Both the position numbers and the translations under genes were made by a program. The notes beneath the pieces were generated by a model that was given only the letters and a program-made list of their open reading frames with translations, was not told where the DNA came from and did no database searches. From positions 1-40,296 of the forward strand of contig CADBJU010000033.1 in the NCBI GenBank assembly GCA_902795045.1: DNA of 40,296 nt, given 5' to 3'. The DNA is from Oscillospiraceae bacterium (lineage in GTDB: Bacteria > Bacillota > Clostridia > Oscillospirales > Oscillospiraceae). Of the stretch, positions 1 through 7,141 are shown piece after piece. The first letter of the stretch is position 1; each line of letters begins with the position of its first letter.

Positions 1-122
1 TGTACAAGCTTTAAGGTTTCGGGCCGATGAGGGCATCGGCCCCTACGGTACAAGTTTTACGCTACAAGTGTTGATCCTGCCTATATTGCTGACTAAAGCC
101 GATACCCACATAAAAGTTTATG
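1..122. repeat. Repeat fragments, no gene
   Basis: No gene is seen here. Positions 20-52 carry an inverted pair (GGGCCGATG / CATCGGCCC) resembling the ends of the element at 4768-5042. Positions 91-109 carry a GCCGATACCC motif that is the complement of the outer arm of the elements at 4493-4687 and 40196-40296. These look like remnants of two of the window's hairpin families. Confidence 0.5.
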
Positions 123-166
123 AAAAAAGCGGAAAGCGAAGTTAACCGAAATACTTCACTTTCCGC
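123..166 (-). terminator. Terminator of asnS
   Basis: Read on the minus strand, a 13-bp stem (arms 129-141 and 154-166, one mismatch) is followed by six T. It lies just after the asnS stop. The arms are built from the AAGTGAA-type sequence seen in the other family A elements of the window. Confidence 0.75.
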
Positions 167-174
167 TTTTCACT

Positions 175-1569
175 TTAGAAGTCTGCGTTTCCTGCGGTTC
201 TGGGGTGCAGCTCCACGTCGCGGATATTGCTCACGCCGGTGAGGTACATGACCATGCGCTCAAAGCCGAGGCCGTAGCCCGCGTGACGGCAGGAGCCGTA
301 GCGCCGGAGATCGAGATACCACCAGTAGTCTTCCTTGTTGAGACCCAGCTCGTCCATGCGGGCTTCCAGCACATCCAGGCGCTCCTCACGCTGGCTGCCG
401 CCGATGATCTCGCCCACGCCGGGCACGAGACAGTCCGCCGCCGCGACGGTCTTGCCGTCGTCGTTTAAGCGCATATAGAAAGCCTTAATGTCTTTCGGAT
501 AGTCCGTTACGAAGATCGGTTTATTAAAAACATGCTCGGTGAGATAGCGCTCGTGCTCGGTCTGCAGGTCAATGCCCCACTCGACCGGGTAGTCGAACTT
601 CTGGCCGCTCTTTTTGAGAATGTCGACGGCCTCGGTGTAGGTGATGCGGCCGAAGTCGTTGGAGACCACGTTGTGGAGCCTGTCCAGCAGCCCCTTGTCA
701 ACGAAGGCGTTGAAGAACTCCATCTCCTGCGGGCAGCGCTCGAGGGTGCGGTTGATGATGTACTTGACCATAGCCTCGGCGGTGTCCATGTAATCGTTTA
801 AGTCGGCGAAGGCCATCTCGGGCTCGATCATCCAGAACTCGGCGGCATGGCGCTGGGTGTAGCTGACCTCGGCGCGGAAGGTGGGACCGAAGGTGTACAC
901 ATCGCCGAAGGCCATGGCGAAGTTCTCGGCGTTGAGCTGGCCGGAGACGGTGAGGTTGGTGGGCTTGCCGAAGAAGTCCTGGCTGTAGTCGACCTTGCCG
1001 TCCTCGGTGCGGGGAGGATCGTTCAGATCCAGCGTCGTAATGCGGAACATCTGGCCCGCGCCCTCGGCATCGGAGCCGGTGATAATGGGCGTATGGACAT
1101 AGACGAAGCCGCGCTGCTGGAAGAACTCATGCACCGCCTGGGCGGCCACCGAGCGCACGCGGAACGTAGCGGAGAAGAGATTGGTGCGCGGTCTCAGGTG
1201 CTGGATGGTGCGCAGGAACTCCACGCTGTGGCGCTTCTTCTGAAGGGGATAGTCGGGCGTGGACACGCCCTCGACGGTGATCTCGTCGGCCTTGAGCTCA
1301 AAGGGCTGCTTGGCCTCGGGAGTGCAGACCAGGGTGCCGTGCACGATCAGGGCGGCACCGACGTTCTGGTGGGCGATCTCGTCATAGTTTTCGAGCTTGC
1401 CGCGCTCAAACACGACCTGCAGGGACTTGAAGCAGCTGCCGTCGTTGAGCTCGATAAAGCCGAAATTCTTCATATCGCGGACGGTTCTGACCCAGCCGCA
1501 GACGGTCATGGACCGGCCGTCAAAGGAGGCGGCATCGGCGTAGATGCCGGAAATTTTCTGACGCTTCAT
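175..1569 (-). CDS. asnS: Asparagine--tRNA ligase
   Basis: Cytoplasmic class II aminoacyl-tRNA synthetase that charges tRNA-Asn with asparagine using ATP. The 464 residues match the family length. An N-terminal OB-fold anticodon-binding domain (about 1-110, with [19 protein letters not shown]) is followed by the catalytic core. Motif 2 is seen in [20 protein letters not shown] and motif 3 in [15 protein letters not shown] near the C-terminus. The start has AGAAAGGA seven bases upstream. A promoter lies at 1620-1648 and a terminator at 123-166, so it is probably transcribed alone. No T-box leader is visible in the short 5' region. AspS was considered, but the motif 2 context and overall length fit AsnS. 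Confidence 0.96.
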   Translation of the reverse strand: MKRQKISGIYADAASFDGRSMTVCGWVRTVRDMKNFGFIELNDGSCFKSLQVVFERGKLENYDEIAHQNVGAALIVHGTLVCTPEAKQPFELKADEITVEGVSTPDYPLQKKRHSVEFLRTIQHLRPRTNLFSATFRVRSVAAQAVHEFFQQRGFVYVHTPIITGSDAEGAGQMFRITTLDLNDPPRTEDGKVDYSQDFFGKPTNLTVSGQLNAENFAMAFGDVYTFGPTFRAEVSYTQRHAAEFWMIEPEMAFADLNDYMDTAEAMVKYIINRTLERCPQEMEFFNAFVDKGLLDRLHNVVSNDFGRITYTEAVDILKKSGQKFDYPVEWGIDLQTEHERYLTEHVFNKPIFVTDYPKDIKAFYMRLNDDGKTVAAADCLVPGVGEIIGGSQREERLDVLEARMDELGLNKEDYWWYLDLRRYGSCRHAGYGLGFERMVMYLTGVSNIRDVELHPRTAGNADF

Positions 1570-1619
1570 GGGGTTGCTTCCTTTCTATGTGAAACGATTT
1601 CATACAAAAATGCCCTAAT

Positions 1620-1648
1620 ATTATATATAGAACGGGATGTGATTGCAA
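1620..1648 (-). promoter_or_regulatory. Promoter of asnS
   Basis: On the minus strand, TTGCAA (1643-1648), a 17-bp spacer and a perfect TATAAT (1620-1625) lie about 50 bases upstream of the asnS start. Confidence 0.75.
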
Positions 1649-1663
1649 GAGAATTTATAAAAA

Positions 1664-1757
1664 AGTGAAAAGTGACGGTGTTCGCGACGCGGACAAATAT
1701 AATTTGTGCCGAAGGCACTCCATATCTTCACTTTTCACTTTCAACTTTCCACTTTAA
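1664..1757. repeat. Family A hairpin element
   Basis: Inverted element with AAAGTGAAAAGTG-like heptameric ends and an inner GTGCC-gaa-GGCAC hairpin. Related copies lie at 6114-6236 and 34636-34795. Read on the minus strand it ends in CACTTTTTT, so it probably also terminates the lipid kinase transcript. It overlaps the last bases of that gene. Confidence 0.65.
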
Positions 1758-2644
1758 AATATCAGCTTCACGGGGCAGTGGATGTTTCGGATCTCAATGT
1801 CCCGGTATTCGCCGCCGGCTTCCCCGTCGCGGGTCCAGGCGACGGGATAGTCAAAGCGGAAGCGGGCCTTCTTTGTGTGCAGGATCAGTAGCTTGTCGCT
1901 GTCGAAGCGCTCGGAGAGAACGGAGCTTACAAGCTCGGCAAAATTGGCAACCGTGCCCGGATCGCGCACAAGCACCAGCTCGCTCACGCCATCACCGAGA
2001 CTCACCATTGCCTCCGGCAGACGCACGATGCCCGCCACCGAAGTGGAGTTTGACACACTGCCGTAGAGAAAATTCCCTTCGAGGACTCCGCCGTCGTACT
2101 CGACCACCGTGTGGATGGGCTCGATCTTCGGCAGCTGCTGCATGCCCTGGAGCACGTAGGCCAGATGGCCAAGCATCTTTTTCTGGTCCTGGGGCGTGGC
2201 GTAGCTGACCTCGGTGAATGCGCCGAAGGCCGCGATATAGGCGAAGTAATCCTTTTCCCCGAAGCCGCCCACATCAAAGGGGTGGGGCATACCGGTGAGG
2301 ATTCGTCTTGCCGCGGCAACGGTATCGTTTTTCGGCAGGCCCAGCGTGGTCGCCACATCGTTTGCCGTACCCATGGGGAAGTAGCCAACAGGGGGAGGAT
2401 TGTCCAGCGTCATCAACCCCGCCAGCACCTCGCTGAGCGTACCGTCGCCGCCGATGCAGGCAACAACGTCGTACCGCGCGGCATAACGGGCGGCAAAAAG
2501 GGTGGCGTCCCCGCGCCGGGCCGTAAAGAACAGCGTCGTGCGGTAGCCGCCTTCGGCGAGCACCTGCATCGCGTCGCCGAAGCTGATGCGGTACGATCCG
2601 CGCCCGGCCATGGGGTTGATGATGAGCATAAGGGATTTATCCAT
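1754..2644 (-). CDS. YegS/DagK-family lipid kinase
   Basis: Predicted soluble or membrane-associated kinase that phosphorylates diacylglycerol or a similar lipid, recycling it into phospholipid synthesis. The 296 residues have the family's usual length. The catalytic-domain start LIINPMAGRG (about 7-16), the nucleotide-binding GGDGTLSEV (about 66-74) and the MGTANDVA motif (about 92-99) are all present. The start has GAGGAT just upstream. Its own promoter lies at 2697-2725, overlapping the end of the preceding small gene. The sequence does not separate diacylglycerol kinase from related lipid kinases, so no symbol is given. Confidence 0.88.
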   Translation of the reverse strand: MDKSLMLIINPMAGRGSYRISFGDAMQVLAEGGYRTTLFFTARRGDATLFAARYAARYDVVACIGGDGTLSEVLAGLMTLDNPPPVGYFPMGTANDVATTLGLPKNDTVAAARRILTGMPHPFDVGGFGEKDYFAYIAAFGAFTEVSYATPQDQKKMLGHLAYVLQGMQQLPKIEPIHTVVEYDGGVLEGNFLYGSVSNSTSVAGIVRLPEAMVSLGDGVSELVLVRDPGTVANFAELVSSVLSERFDSDKLLILHTKKARFRFDYPVAWTRDGEAGGEYRDIEIRNIHCPVKLIF

Positions 2645-2696
2645 AAAGCATCCTCGCTTTACAAGCTGTTAATTGCAATATACAGAAAGTTATTTT

Positions 2697-2725
2697 ATTA
2701 TAGCGAAAATTCAAGAGTGCGTCAA
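2697..2725 (-). promoter_or_regulatory. Promoter of the lipid kinase gene
   Basis: On the minus strand, TTGACG (2720-2725), a 17-bp spacer and TATAAT (2697-2702). The -35 box lies inside the last codons of the 65-residue gene upstream. Confidence 0.75.
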
Positions 2726-2908
2726 CTGAAGTTCCTCTTCCTTGCAATGAAAAAGTTTATAGTCTCCATCATAGCCAATCCCGCCGGGAACACCGCGCTT
2801 ATCGCTCTCAACCGTGTATATTTTTATGTTGTTGACTTCATAAATGTCAACGATCTCACCGGAGATGCCGGTGTTTTTAATAAAAACTTTATCGTATTCT
2901 CTAAACAT
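2711..2908 (-). CDS. Small SH3-like protein (DUF4926-like)
   Basis: A 65-residue protein of unknown function. It opens with FREYDKVFIKNTGISGEIVD, resembling the KOW/SH3-like start of DUF4926 proteins, in which a short beta barrel begins with a D-x-V-x-L pattern and a glycine turn. That assignment rests on pattern only. The start at 2908 is chosen because AAAGGGA lies upstream and because a longer reading would run through the rpsT terminator at 2940-2965. It sits between rpsT and the lipid kinase, all on the minus strand. No membrane segment or signal peptide is visible. Confidence 0.6.
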   Translation of the reverse strand: MFREYDKVFIKNTGISGEIVDIYEVNNIKIYTVESDKRGVPGGIGYDGDYKLFHCKEEELQLTHS

Positions 2909-2939
2909 GCAGCAGTCCCTTTTATTGTTAAAGAAAGCC

Positions 2940-2965
2940 AAAACCGGGATGTTTCCATCCCGGTT
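2940..2965 (-). terminator. Terminator of rpsT
   Basis: Perfect 10-bp stem (arms 2942-2951 and 2956-2965) with a 4-base loop, followed on the minus strand by TTTT. It lies 20 bases after the rpsT stop. Confidence 0.75.
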
Positions 2966-2985
2966 CATTAAACCATATTATAGGC

Positions 2986-3249
2986 TCAGGCCAGCTCGTT
3001 GAGCTTGGTTGCTATCGCGGACTTCTTGTTGGCTGCGTTGTTCTTGTGCAGCAGGCCCTTCGCGGCCGCGCGGTCGACTGTCTTAACAGCAACTTTATAG
3101 GCATTGACGGCATTTTCCTTGTTGCCCTCGGCAACAGCTGCGTCAAACTTCTTCACCATGGTCTTGAGCTCGGTCTTGTCAGCACGGTTCTTGGCTCTGA
3201 GTTCCTTGGACTTCAGGTCTCTCTTTGCAGAAGATTTAATGTTGGCCAT
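2986..3249 (-). CDS. rpsT: 30S ribosomal protein S20
   Basis: Small-subunit ribosomal protein that binds 16S rRNA near the 5' domain and helix 44. The 87 residues are basic and helical. The opening MANIKSSAKR and the later DRAAAKGLLHKNNAANKKS are typical of bacterial S20. A very strong Shine-Dalgarno sequence (AGGAGGAGGTG, about 3260-3271) precedes the ATG. It is divergent from gpr, an order common in Clostridia. A TATAAT lies at 3278-3283 on the minus strand, but the hairpin array at 3288-3453 occupies the place where a -35 box should be. Confidence 0.95.
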   Translation of the reverse strand: MANIKSSAKRDLKSKELRAKNRADKTELKTMVKKFDAAVAEGNKENAVNAYKVAVKTVDRAAAKGLLHKNNAANKKSAIATKLNELA

Positions 3250-3287
3250 GTTTCAATCGCCACCTCCTCCTATAATGATTATATGAT

Positions 3288-3453
3288 GGCGAAACGCGGA
3301 GGCGCGTTTCGCCGAGCCGCCTAGCGGCTCAGCAAAACAGCCATACTGTTTTGCCATATATTCATTGCAATGAGGATCGCGTAAATGATTCCTTGAATCA
3401 TTTACCGCCAAACATTTTGTTTGTTGGCAAATACAATCATAGATTGTATTTGC
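3288..3453. repeat. Array of seven consecutive perfect stem-loops
   Basis: Seven inverted repeats follow each other almost without gaps: 3288-3313 (11-bp arms, GAGG loop), 3314-3330 (7 bp, CTA loop), 3332-3354 (9 bp), 3362-3373 (12-base palindrome), 3381-3405 (11 bp, CTT loop), 3409-3423 (6 bp, TTT loop) and 3427-3453 (12 bp, ATA loop). Arm sequences differ from one hairpin to the next, so this is not a tandem repeat. The array fills the space between rpsT and gpr. Confidence 0.85.
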
Positions 3454-3641
3454 TGAGCGATCATCATTATAAAATTGAGTTACATAACTTTAACTCGCGT
3501 TGTGTAAGTATAGCAAAGAAGAGTATGAAAATCAAGCATTTTTTCAAAAATTTTTCCACTTTTTTTGAAGCCTCACCTATTGTGGCAAAATTGGGAGATA
3601 CTATACCATATATTGAGTTTGCAGACAGGAGTGTGGCGTTT

Positions 3642-4478
3642 ATGATGAAATCCGTTCGTACCGATATGGCGGGGGAGCTGCGCCGCCGACATACAGGGGA
3701 GATATGCGGTGTGCGCTGCGAAAACGAAAAGCTGAAAGGACTCGATGTGTTTACCGTTGACATTATGAATAAAGTAGGCGAAGAAGCGATCGGCAAGCCT
3801 CAGGGTCGCTATTATACGCTTACCCTGCCGCGCTGGTTCGACCGGGGCAGCGACAGTTTCCCGGATGCCGTTGAGGCGCTTGCGGTGCTTGTAACACGAT
3901 GCCTGCCGAAAGTACACGAAAACGTTTTCGTTGCGGCTTTAGGAAATCCGGACATCACTCCCGACGCGATTGGGTCGCTGGCAGCCTCCCATATTCTGGT
4001 GACGCGGCATTTGAAACAGAAAGATGGGGAAAGCTTCCCGCAGTTTTGTTCTCTTGCTCTGTGCAGGCCAGGAGTACTGGGCACATCGGGCATCGAGTCG
4101 GCCGCGCAGATAGAGACTCTGTGCCGCAGCATCTGTCCGGACGTGGTAGTGGTCATCGACGCGCTTGCAGGATCGGAGGCGGATTCCCTCTGCCGCAGTG
4201 TGCAGGTCTCGGACACCGGTATCTCTCCTGGCTCCGGTGTCGGCAATGACAGACGTGAGTTGAGCCGCGCCACTCTGGGCGTACCTGTGATCTCCATCGG
4301 CATCCCCACGGTCATAGACGCGGGCTTTTTCGGGGAGGGGAGTATGCGCGGCATGTTCGTCACGCCGCGGGATATTGACAGCATGGTGCGCCACGGCGCA
4401 CGGCTCATCGCCTATGCGCTGAATCTGGCCTTGCATCACGGTCTTAAAATCGAAGACGTGGACGCCCTGATCGGATAA
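3642..4478 (+). CDS. gpr: Germination protease (GPR endopeptidase)
   Basis: Spore protease that degrades small acid-soluble spore proteins during germination, supplying amino acids and freeing DNA. The 278 residues begin MMKSVRTDMAGELRRRH, matching the RTDLA segment near the GPR start. The GNPDITPDAIGS segment, VVVIDALA and the VPVISIGIPTVIDA stretch are also typical. The start at 3642 has AGGAG ten bases upstream; the reading frame stays open further upstream, but that stretch is not GPR-like. At 278 residues it is shorter than the 320-370 usual in Bacillus. It shows the organism is, or descends from, a spore former. A spore-type (sigma F/G) promoter could not be placed convincingly. Confidence 0.92.
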   Translation: MMKSVRTDMAGELRRRHTGEICGVRCENEKLKGLDVFTVDIMNKVGEEAIGKPQGRYYTLTLPRWFDRGSDSFPDAVEALAVLVTRCLPKVHENVFVAALGNPDITPDAIGSLAASHILVTRHLKQKDGESFPQFCSLALCRPGVLGTSGIESAAQIETLCRSICPDVVVVIDALAGSEADSLCRSVQVSDTGISPGSGVGNDRRELSRATLGVPVISIGIPTVIDAGFFGEGSMRGMFVTPRDIDSMVRHGARLIAYALNLALHHGLKIEDVDALIG

Positions 4479-4492
4479 GATTATTTTATGCG

Positions 4493-4687
4493 TATCGGCT
4501 TAAATCAGTAAGAACCGGCTTCCGGTCTGTCATTGCGAACCAGTGACCGATGTCACTGGTGTGGCAATCCGTACTCCCAGCGGCCAGTTAAGATTTCTGA
4601 GCGTTTCAATGCCTCCGGCGGGCGGATTGCCACGACCAGTTTGAGAACTGGTCTCGCAATGACGGGATTAGCTGAGTTAAGCCGATA
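4493..4687. repeat. Family B inverted-repeat element
   Basis: A 135-bp core (4529-4663) is bounded by GTCATTGCGA and its complement TCGCAATGAC and contains inner CCAGTG/CACTGG hairpins. It is enclosed by outer arms (TATCGGCTTAAATCAG and its near-complement at about 4671-4687). A second copy lies at 30533-30760 and a cut copy at 40196-40296. There is no coding capacity, so it is probably a REP- or MITE-like element. Confidence 0.8.
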
Positions 4688-4767
4688 TCCACTAATTGTT
4701 TTATAGATTTTAACGATTCAGTCCGCGCCTTGTCAACAATGAAAACGACCCTCCTGTGTCATTGCAA

Positions 4768-5042
4768 AGGGGCTGTGAAAAAAGTCAATAGACAATGTAG
4801 GGGCCGACGCGGCCCAGGCCGGCCTCTCTTGCCCCTTTGGGGCAATTCACCTTCCCCTCGGCGGCCCGTGCGGTACAGACCAAAATCAAGCAAGCAACCC
4901 CCGGCAAAAACGTACTACTGTACGAATTTGCCGGGGGCGAATACATGTTTTGCGCTTTTCTCCGCCGGGCCGCCGGGGCGTCGGCCCCTACGGTGTTGAA
5001 CTTCCTGCGTTCTTGATGAAGGGGGACTTTTCTCACAGCCCC
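4768..5042. repeat. Family C nested inverted-repeat element
   Basis: Outer arms (AGGGGCTGTGA... and its complement, 4768-4787 and 5024-5042) enclose a second inverted pair (TAGGGGCCGACGC at 4798-4810 and its complement ending at 4991). At the centre is a CCCCCGGCAAA...TTTGCCGGGGG hairpin (about 4899-4935). A related copy lies at 14068-14258, and a lone central hairpin of the same type at 25667-25714. The rest of 4479-5182 holds no gene that I can support. Confidence 0.75.
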
Positions 5043-5182
5043 TGTGGCAATCCGTTTCCCGGCACAGTGTCAGAAAGCATGCGGTTTTTGGAGCGGGTAG
5101 ATCGCAAGACCTGTATGTGAACAGTTCTCGTAATGACAGAATTAGATGATAAAAGCCGCTACCCGCAAAGAAATAACCCATG

Positions 5183-5198
5183 TGTTTCACGTGAAACA
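5183..5198. promoter_or_regulatory. parS: parS site 1
   Basis: TGTTTCACGTGAAACA, an exact match to the palindromic Firmicutes parS consensus bound by ParB. It lies about 170 bases upstream of parA. Confidence 0.95.
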
Positions 5199-5268
5199 AC
5201 AATTCAAATCATCATTTTCACTTTTCAATTCCAACTTTTCACTTTCTTCATTTCACTTTCTCAAAAAT

Positions 5269-5284
5269 TGTTTCACATGAAACA
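5269..5284. promoter_or_regulatory. parS: parS site 2 (one mismatch)
   Basis: TGTTTCACATGAAACA differs from the consensus by one central base. It directly abuts the -35 box of the parA promoter, so ParB bound here could repress the operon. Confidence 0.85.
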
Positions 5285-5313
5285 TTGCAAAGTGAAGTTA
5301 ATGCTGTTATAAT
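5285..5313 (+). promoter_or_regulatory. Promoter of parA
   Basis: TTGCAA (5285-5290), 17-bp spacer, TATAAT (5308-5313). The start of the -35 box is the base after parS site 2. Confidence 0.8.
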
Positions 5314-5354
5314 GTCGGCGCAATAAGATGTAAAGAAGAAAGGACATGCGTCCG

Positions 5355-6113
5355 ATGGCTAAAATCATTGCAATCGCAAACCAGAAGGGCGGCGTCGGCA
5401 AGACCACCACGACCGTGAACCTCACGGCGGCCCTGAACCTCATGGGCAAGAAGGTCCTGCTGGTGGACTGCGACCCCCAGGGCAACGCTAGCTCCGGCAT
5501 GGGCGTAAAAAAGAGCCACCGCCCCAACACATACGACATGCTGATCTCGGACATCAGCGCCGCCGAGTGTGTGGTGCAGACCGATTACGGCGACGTGATC
5601 CCGGCTTCCAAGGAGCTGGCCGCCGCGTCCGTGGAGCTCATCCACGAGGAACGCCGCGAGTACGTGCTCAAGGACAAAATCACGGCGCTGTACAGCGAAT
5701 ACGACTACATATTCCTCGACTGCCCGCCCTCCCTGGAACTGCTGACGGTCAATGCCCTGGTCGCGGCAGACAGCGTGCTCATCCCCATGCAGTGCGAGTA
5801 CTACGCCCTCGAGGGCATTGCGGACCTGCTGACGAGCATCAAAATGTGCTCCCGCCGCCTGAACAAGCGTCTCGGCATTGAGGGCATCGTGCTGACCATG
5901 TACGACGCCCGTGCCAATCTTACCACCCAGGTGGCAAACGAGCTGCGCCGCTACCTCGGGGACAAGGTGTACGAGACCGTGATCCCGCGCAGCGTGCGTC
6001 TGTCCGAGGCGCCCAGCCACGGCGTGCCCGGCGTGGTCTACGACCGCATCAACCGCGGCAGCAAGGGCTACATGGCGCTCGCGGCAGAGTTTTTGAAGAG
6101 ACACGAAAAATAA
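5355..6113 (+). CDS. parA: Chromosome-partitioning ATPase ParA/Soj
   Basis: DNA-binding Walker-type ATPase that, with ParB and parS, segregates the origin region and tunes replication initiation. The 252 residues carry the deviant Walker A motif KGGVGKTTT (about 11-19), the switch I region VDCDPQGNAS and the Walker B-like DYIFLDCPPSL. There is no long N-terminal DNA-binding extension, so it is the chromosomal Soj type and not a plasmid type Ia protein. ATG 5355 is preferred because AGGA lies ten bases upstream, whereas ATG 5346 almost touches it. Two parS sites precede it. A family A element separates it from parB. Confidence 0.95.
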   Translation: MAKIIAIANQKGGVGKTTTTVNLTAALNLMGKKVLLVDCDPQGNASSGMGVKKSHRPNTYDMLISDISAAECVVQTDYGDVIPASKELAAASVELIHEERREYVLKDKITALYSEYDYIFLDCPPSLELLTVNALVAADSVLIPMQCEYYALEGIADLLTSIKMCSRRLNKRLGIEGIVLTMYDARANLTTQVANELRRYLGDKVYETVIPRSVRLSEAPSHGVPGVVYDRINRGSKGYMALAAEFLKRHEK

Positions 6114-6236
6114 AAGTGTAAAGTGAAAATTGAAAAGTGAAGAAAGAGGAGTGCCTTCGGCACAATAAAAATTCGTCCGAAAAGCGGACACCGTATTTCC
6201 ACTTTTCACTTTCCGCTTTTCACTTTCTAAATGAAA
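6114..6236. repeat. Family A element between parA and parB
   Basis: Starts directly after the parA stop. AAGTGAAAATTGAAAAGTG ends are answered by the inverted CACTTTTCACTTT ends, around an inner GTGCC-ttc-GGCAC hairpin and a GCGGACA motif. It fills nearly the whole 136-base gap inside the parAB operon. Confidence 0.7.
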
Positions 6237-6249
6237 AGGGAAGTGTGAA

Positions 6250-7107
6250 ATGCCAAAAGAAAAAAAGGGTCTCGGCATCGGGCTGGATGCGCTGTTCGGC
6301 GCGGATGAGCCGGAGGAGACCGAGCTTCAGAATCTGCCCATCGCGAAGGTGGAGCCGCGCCTGGAGCAGCCGCGCGAGATCTTTGACGAGCAGGCCCTGC
6401 AGGAGCTTGCGGATTCCATCGCTCAGTACGGCCTGATCCAGCCTATCACCGCGCGAAAGCTGGACAGCGGCTATTATCAGATCATCGCCGGCGAACGCCG
6501 CTGGCGGGCCGCGCGGCTGGCGGGCCTGACAGAGGTGCCGGTGCGCGTCATTGAGGCAGACGACCGCCGCGTCGCCGAGCTTGCGCTGGTGGAAAATCTA
6601 CAGCGCGAGGACCTCAACCCCATCGAGGAGGCCCGGGGCTACCGGGCGCTGATCGACGAATACGGCCTGACCCAGGAGGAGGCGGCGAAGAGCGTGGGCC
6701 GTTCCCGCCCGGCGGTGGCGAACGCCATGCGCCTTTTGAGCCTGTGCCCGGCGGTGCTGGAGCTTACGGAGCAGGGAAAGCTCTCCGCCGGTCACGCGCG
6801 CGCGCTGGTGCCGATCCTGGACGAGAAGACCCAGACGGCGGCGGCAAACGAGGTCGTGGACAAGGGCCTGTCGGTGCGCCAGACCGAGCAGCTGGCCGCC
6901 CGGCTCCTGAAGGCGCCGAAGCAGCCGCAGCCGGAGACGGACGAGATCAAGGTGGACTACGCCGCCGAGGTGGCAAACCGCCTCTCTGCGAGCCTGGGCC
7001 GCAAGGTCAAGCTCATCGACGGCAAAAAGACCGGCCGCATCGAGCTCGAGTTCTACGGCGCCGACGATCGCGAAGCGCTGATCGCGGCCCTGGAAAGACT
7101 GAAATAA
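6250..7107 (+). CDS. parB: Chromosome-partitioning protein ParB/Spo0J
   Basis: CTP-dependent DNA clamp that loads at parS, spreads along DNA, recruits SMC and stimulates ParA. The 285 residues match the family length. It opens with KKGLGIGLDALFG, the usual ParA-contacting peptide. The CTP-binding core includes GERRWRAARLAGL (about 80-92) and the following LVENLQREDLNPIEEA. The helix-turn-helix is in LTQEEAAKSVGRSRPAVANA (about 140-160), and a C-terminal dimer domain follows. The start has AAGGGAAG upstream. A family A element separates it from parA, and serS follows after 34 bases. Confidence 0.95.
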   Translation: MPKEKKGLGIGLDALFGADEPEETELQNLPIAKVEPRLEQPREIFDEQALQELADSIAQYGLIQPITARKLDSGYYQIIAGERRWRAARLAGLTEVPVRVIEADDRRVAELALVENLQREDLNPIEEARGYRALIDEYGLTQEEAAKSVGRSRPAVANAMRLLSLCPAVLELTEQGKLSAGHARALVPILDEKTQTAAANEVVDKGLSVRQTEQLAARLLKAPKQPQPETDEIKVDYAAEVANRLSASLGRKVKLIDGKKTGRIELEFYGADDREALIAALERLK

Positions 7108-7141
7108 AGAAAAGACTATTATAGAAGGAAAGGGTAAGTAC

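Noticed and set aside
1570-1660. T-box leader of asnS
   Set aside because: Leader is too short and has no T-box sequence or specifier stem.
3597-3603. GATACTA as a spore sigma factor -10 box for gpr
   Set aside because: One base off the consensus and no -35 box at a suitable distance.
4730-5202. Small open frames in the family C element
   Set aside because: They run through inverted repeats on both strands and lack ribosome binding sites.
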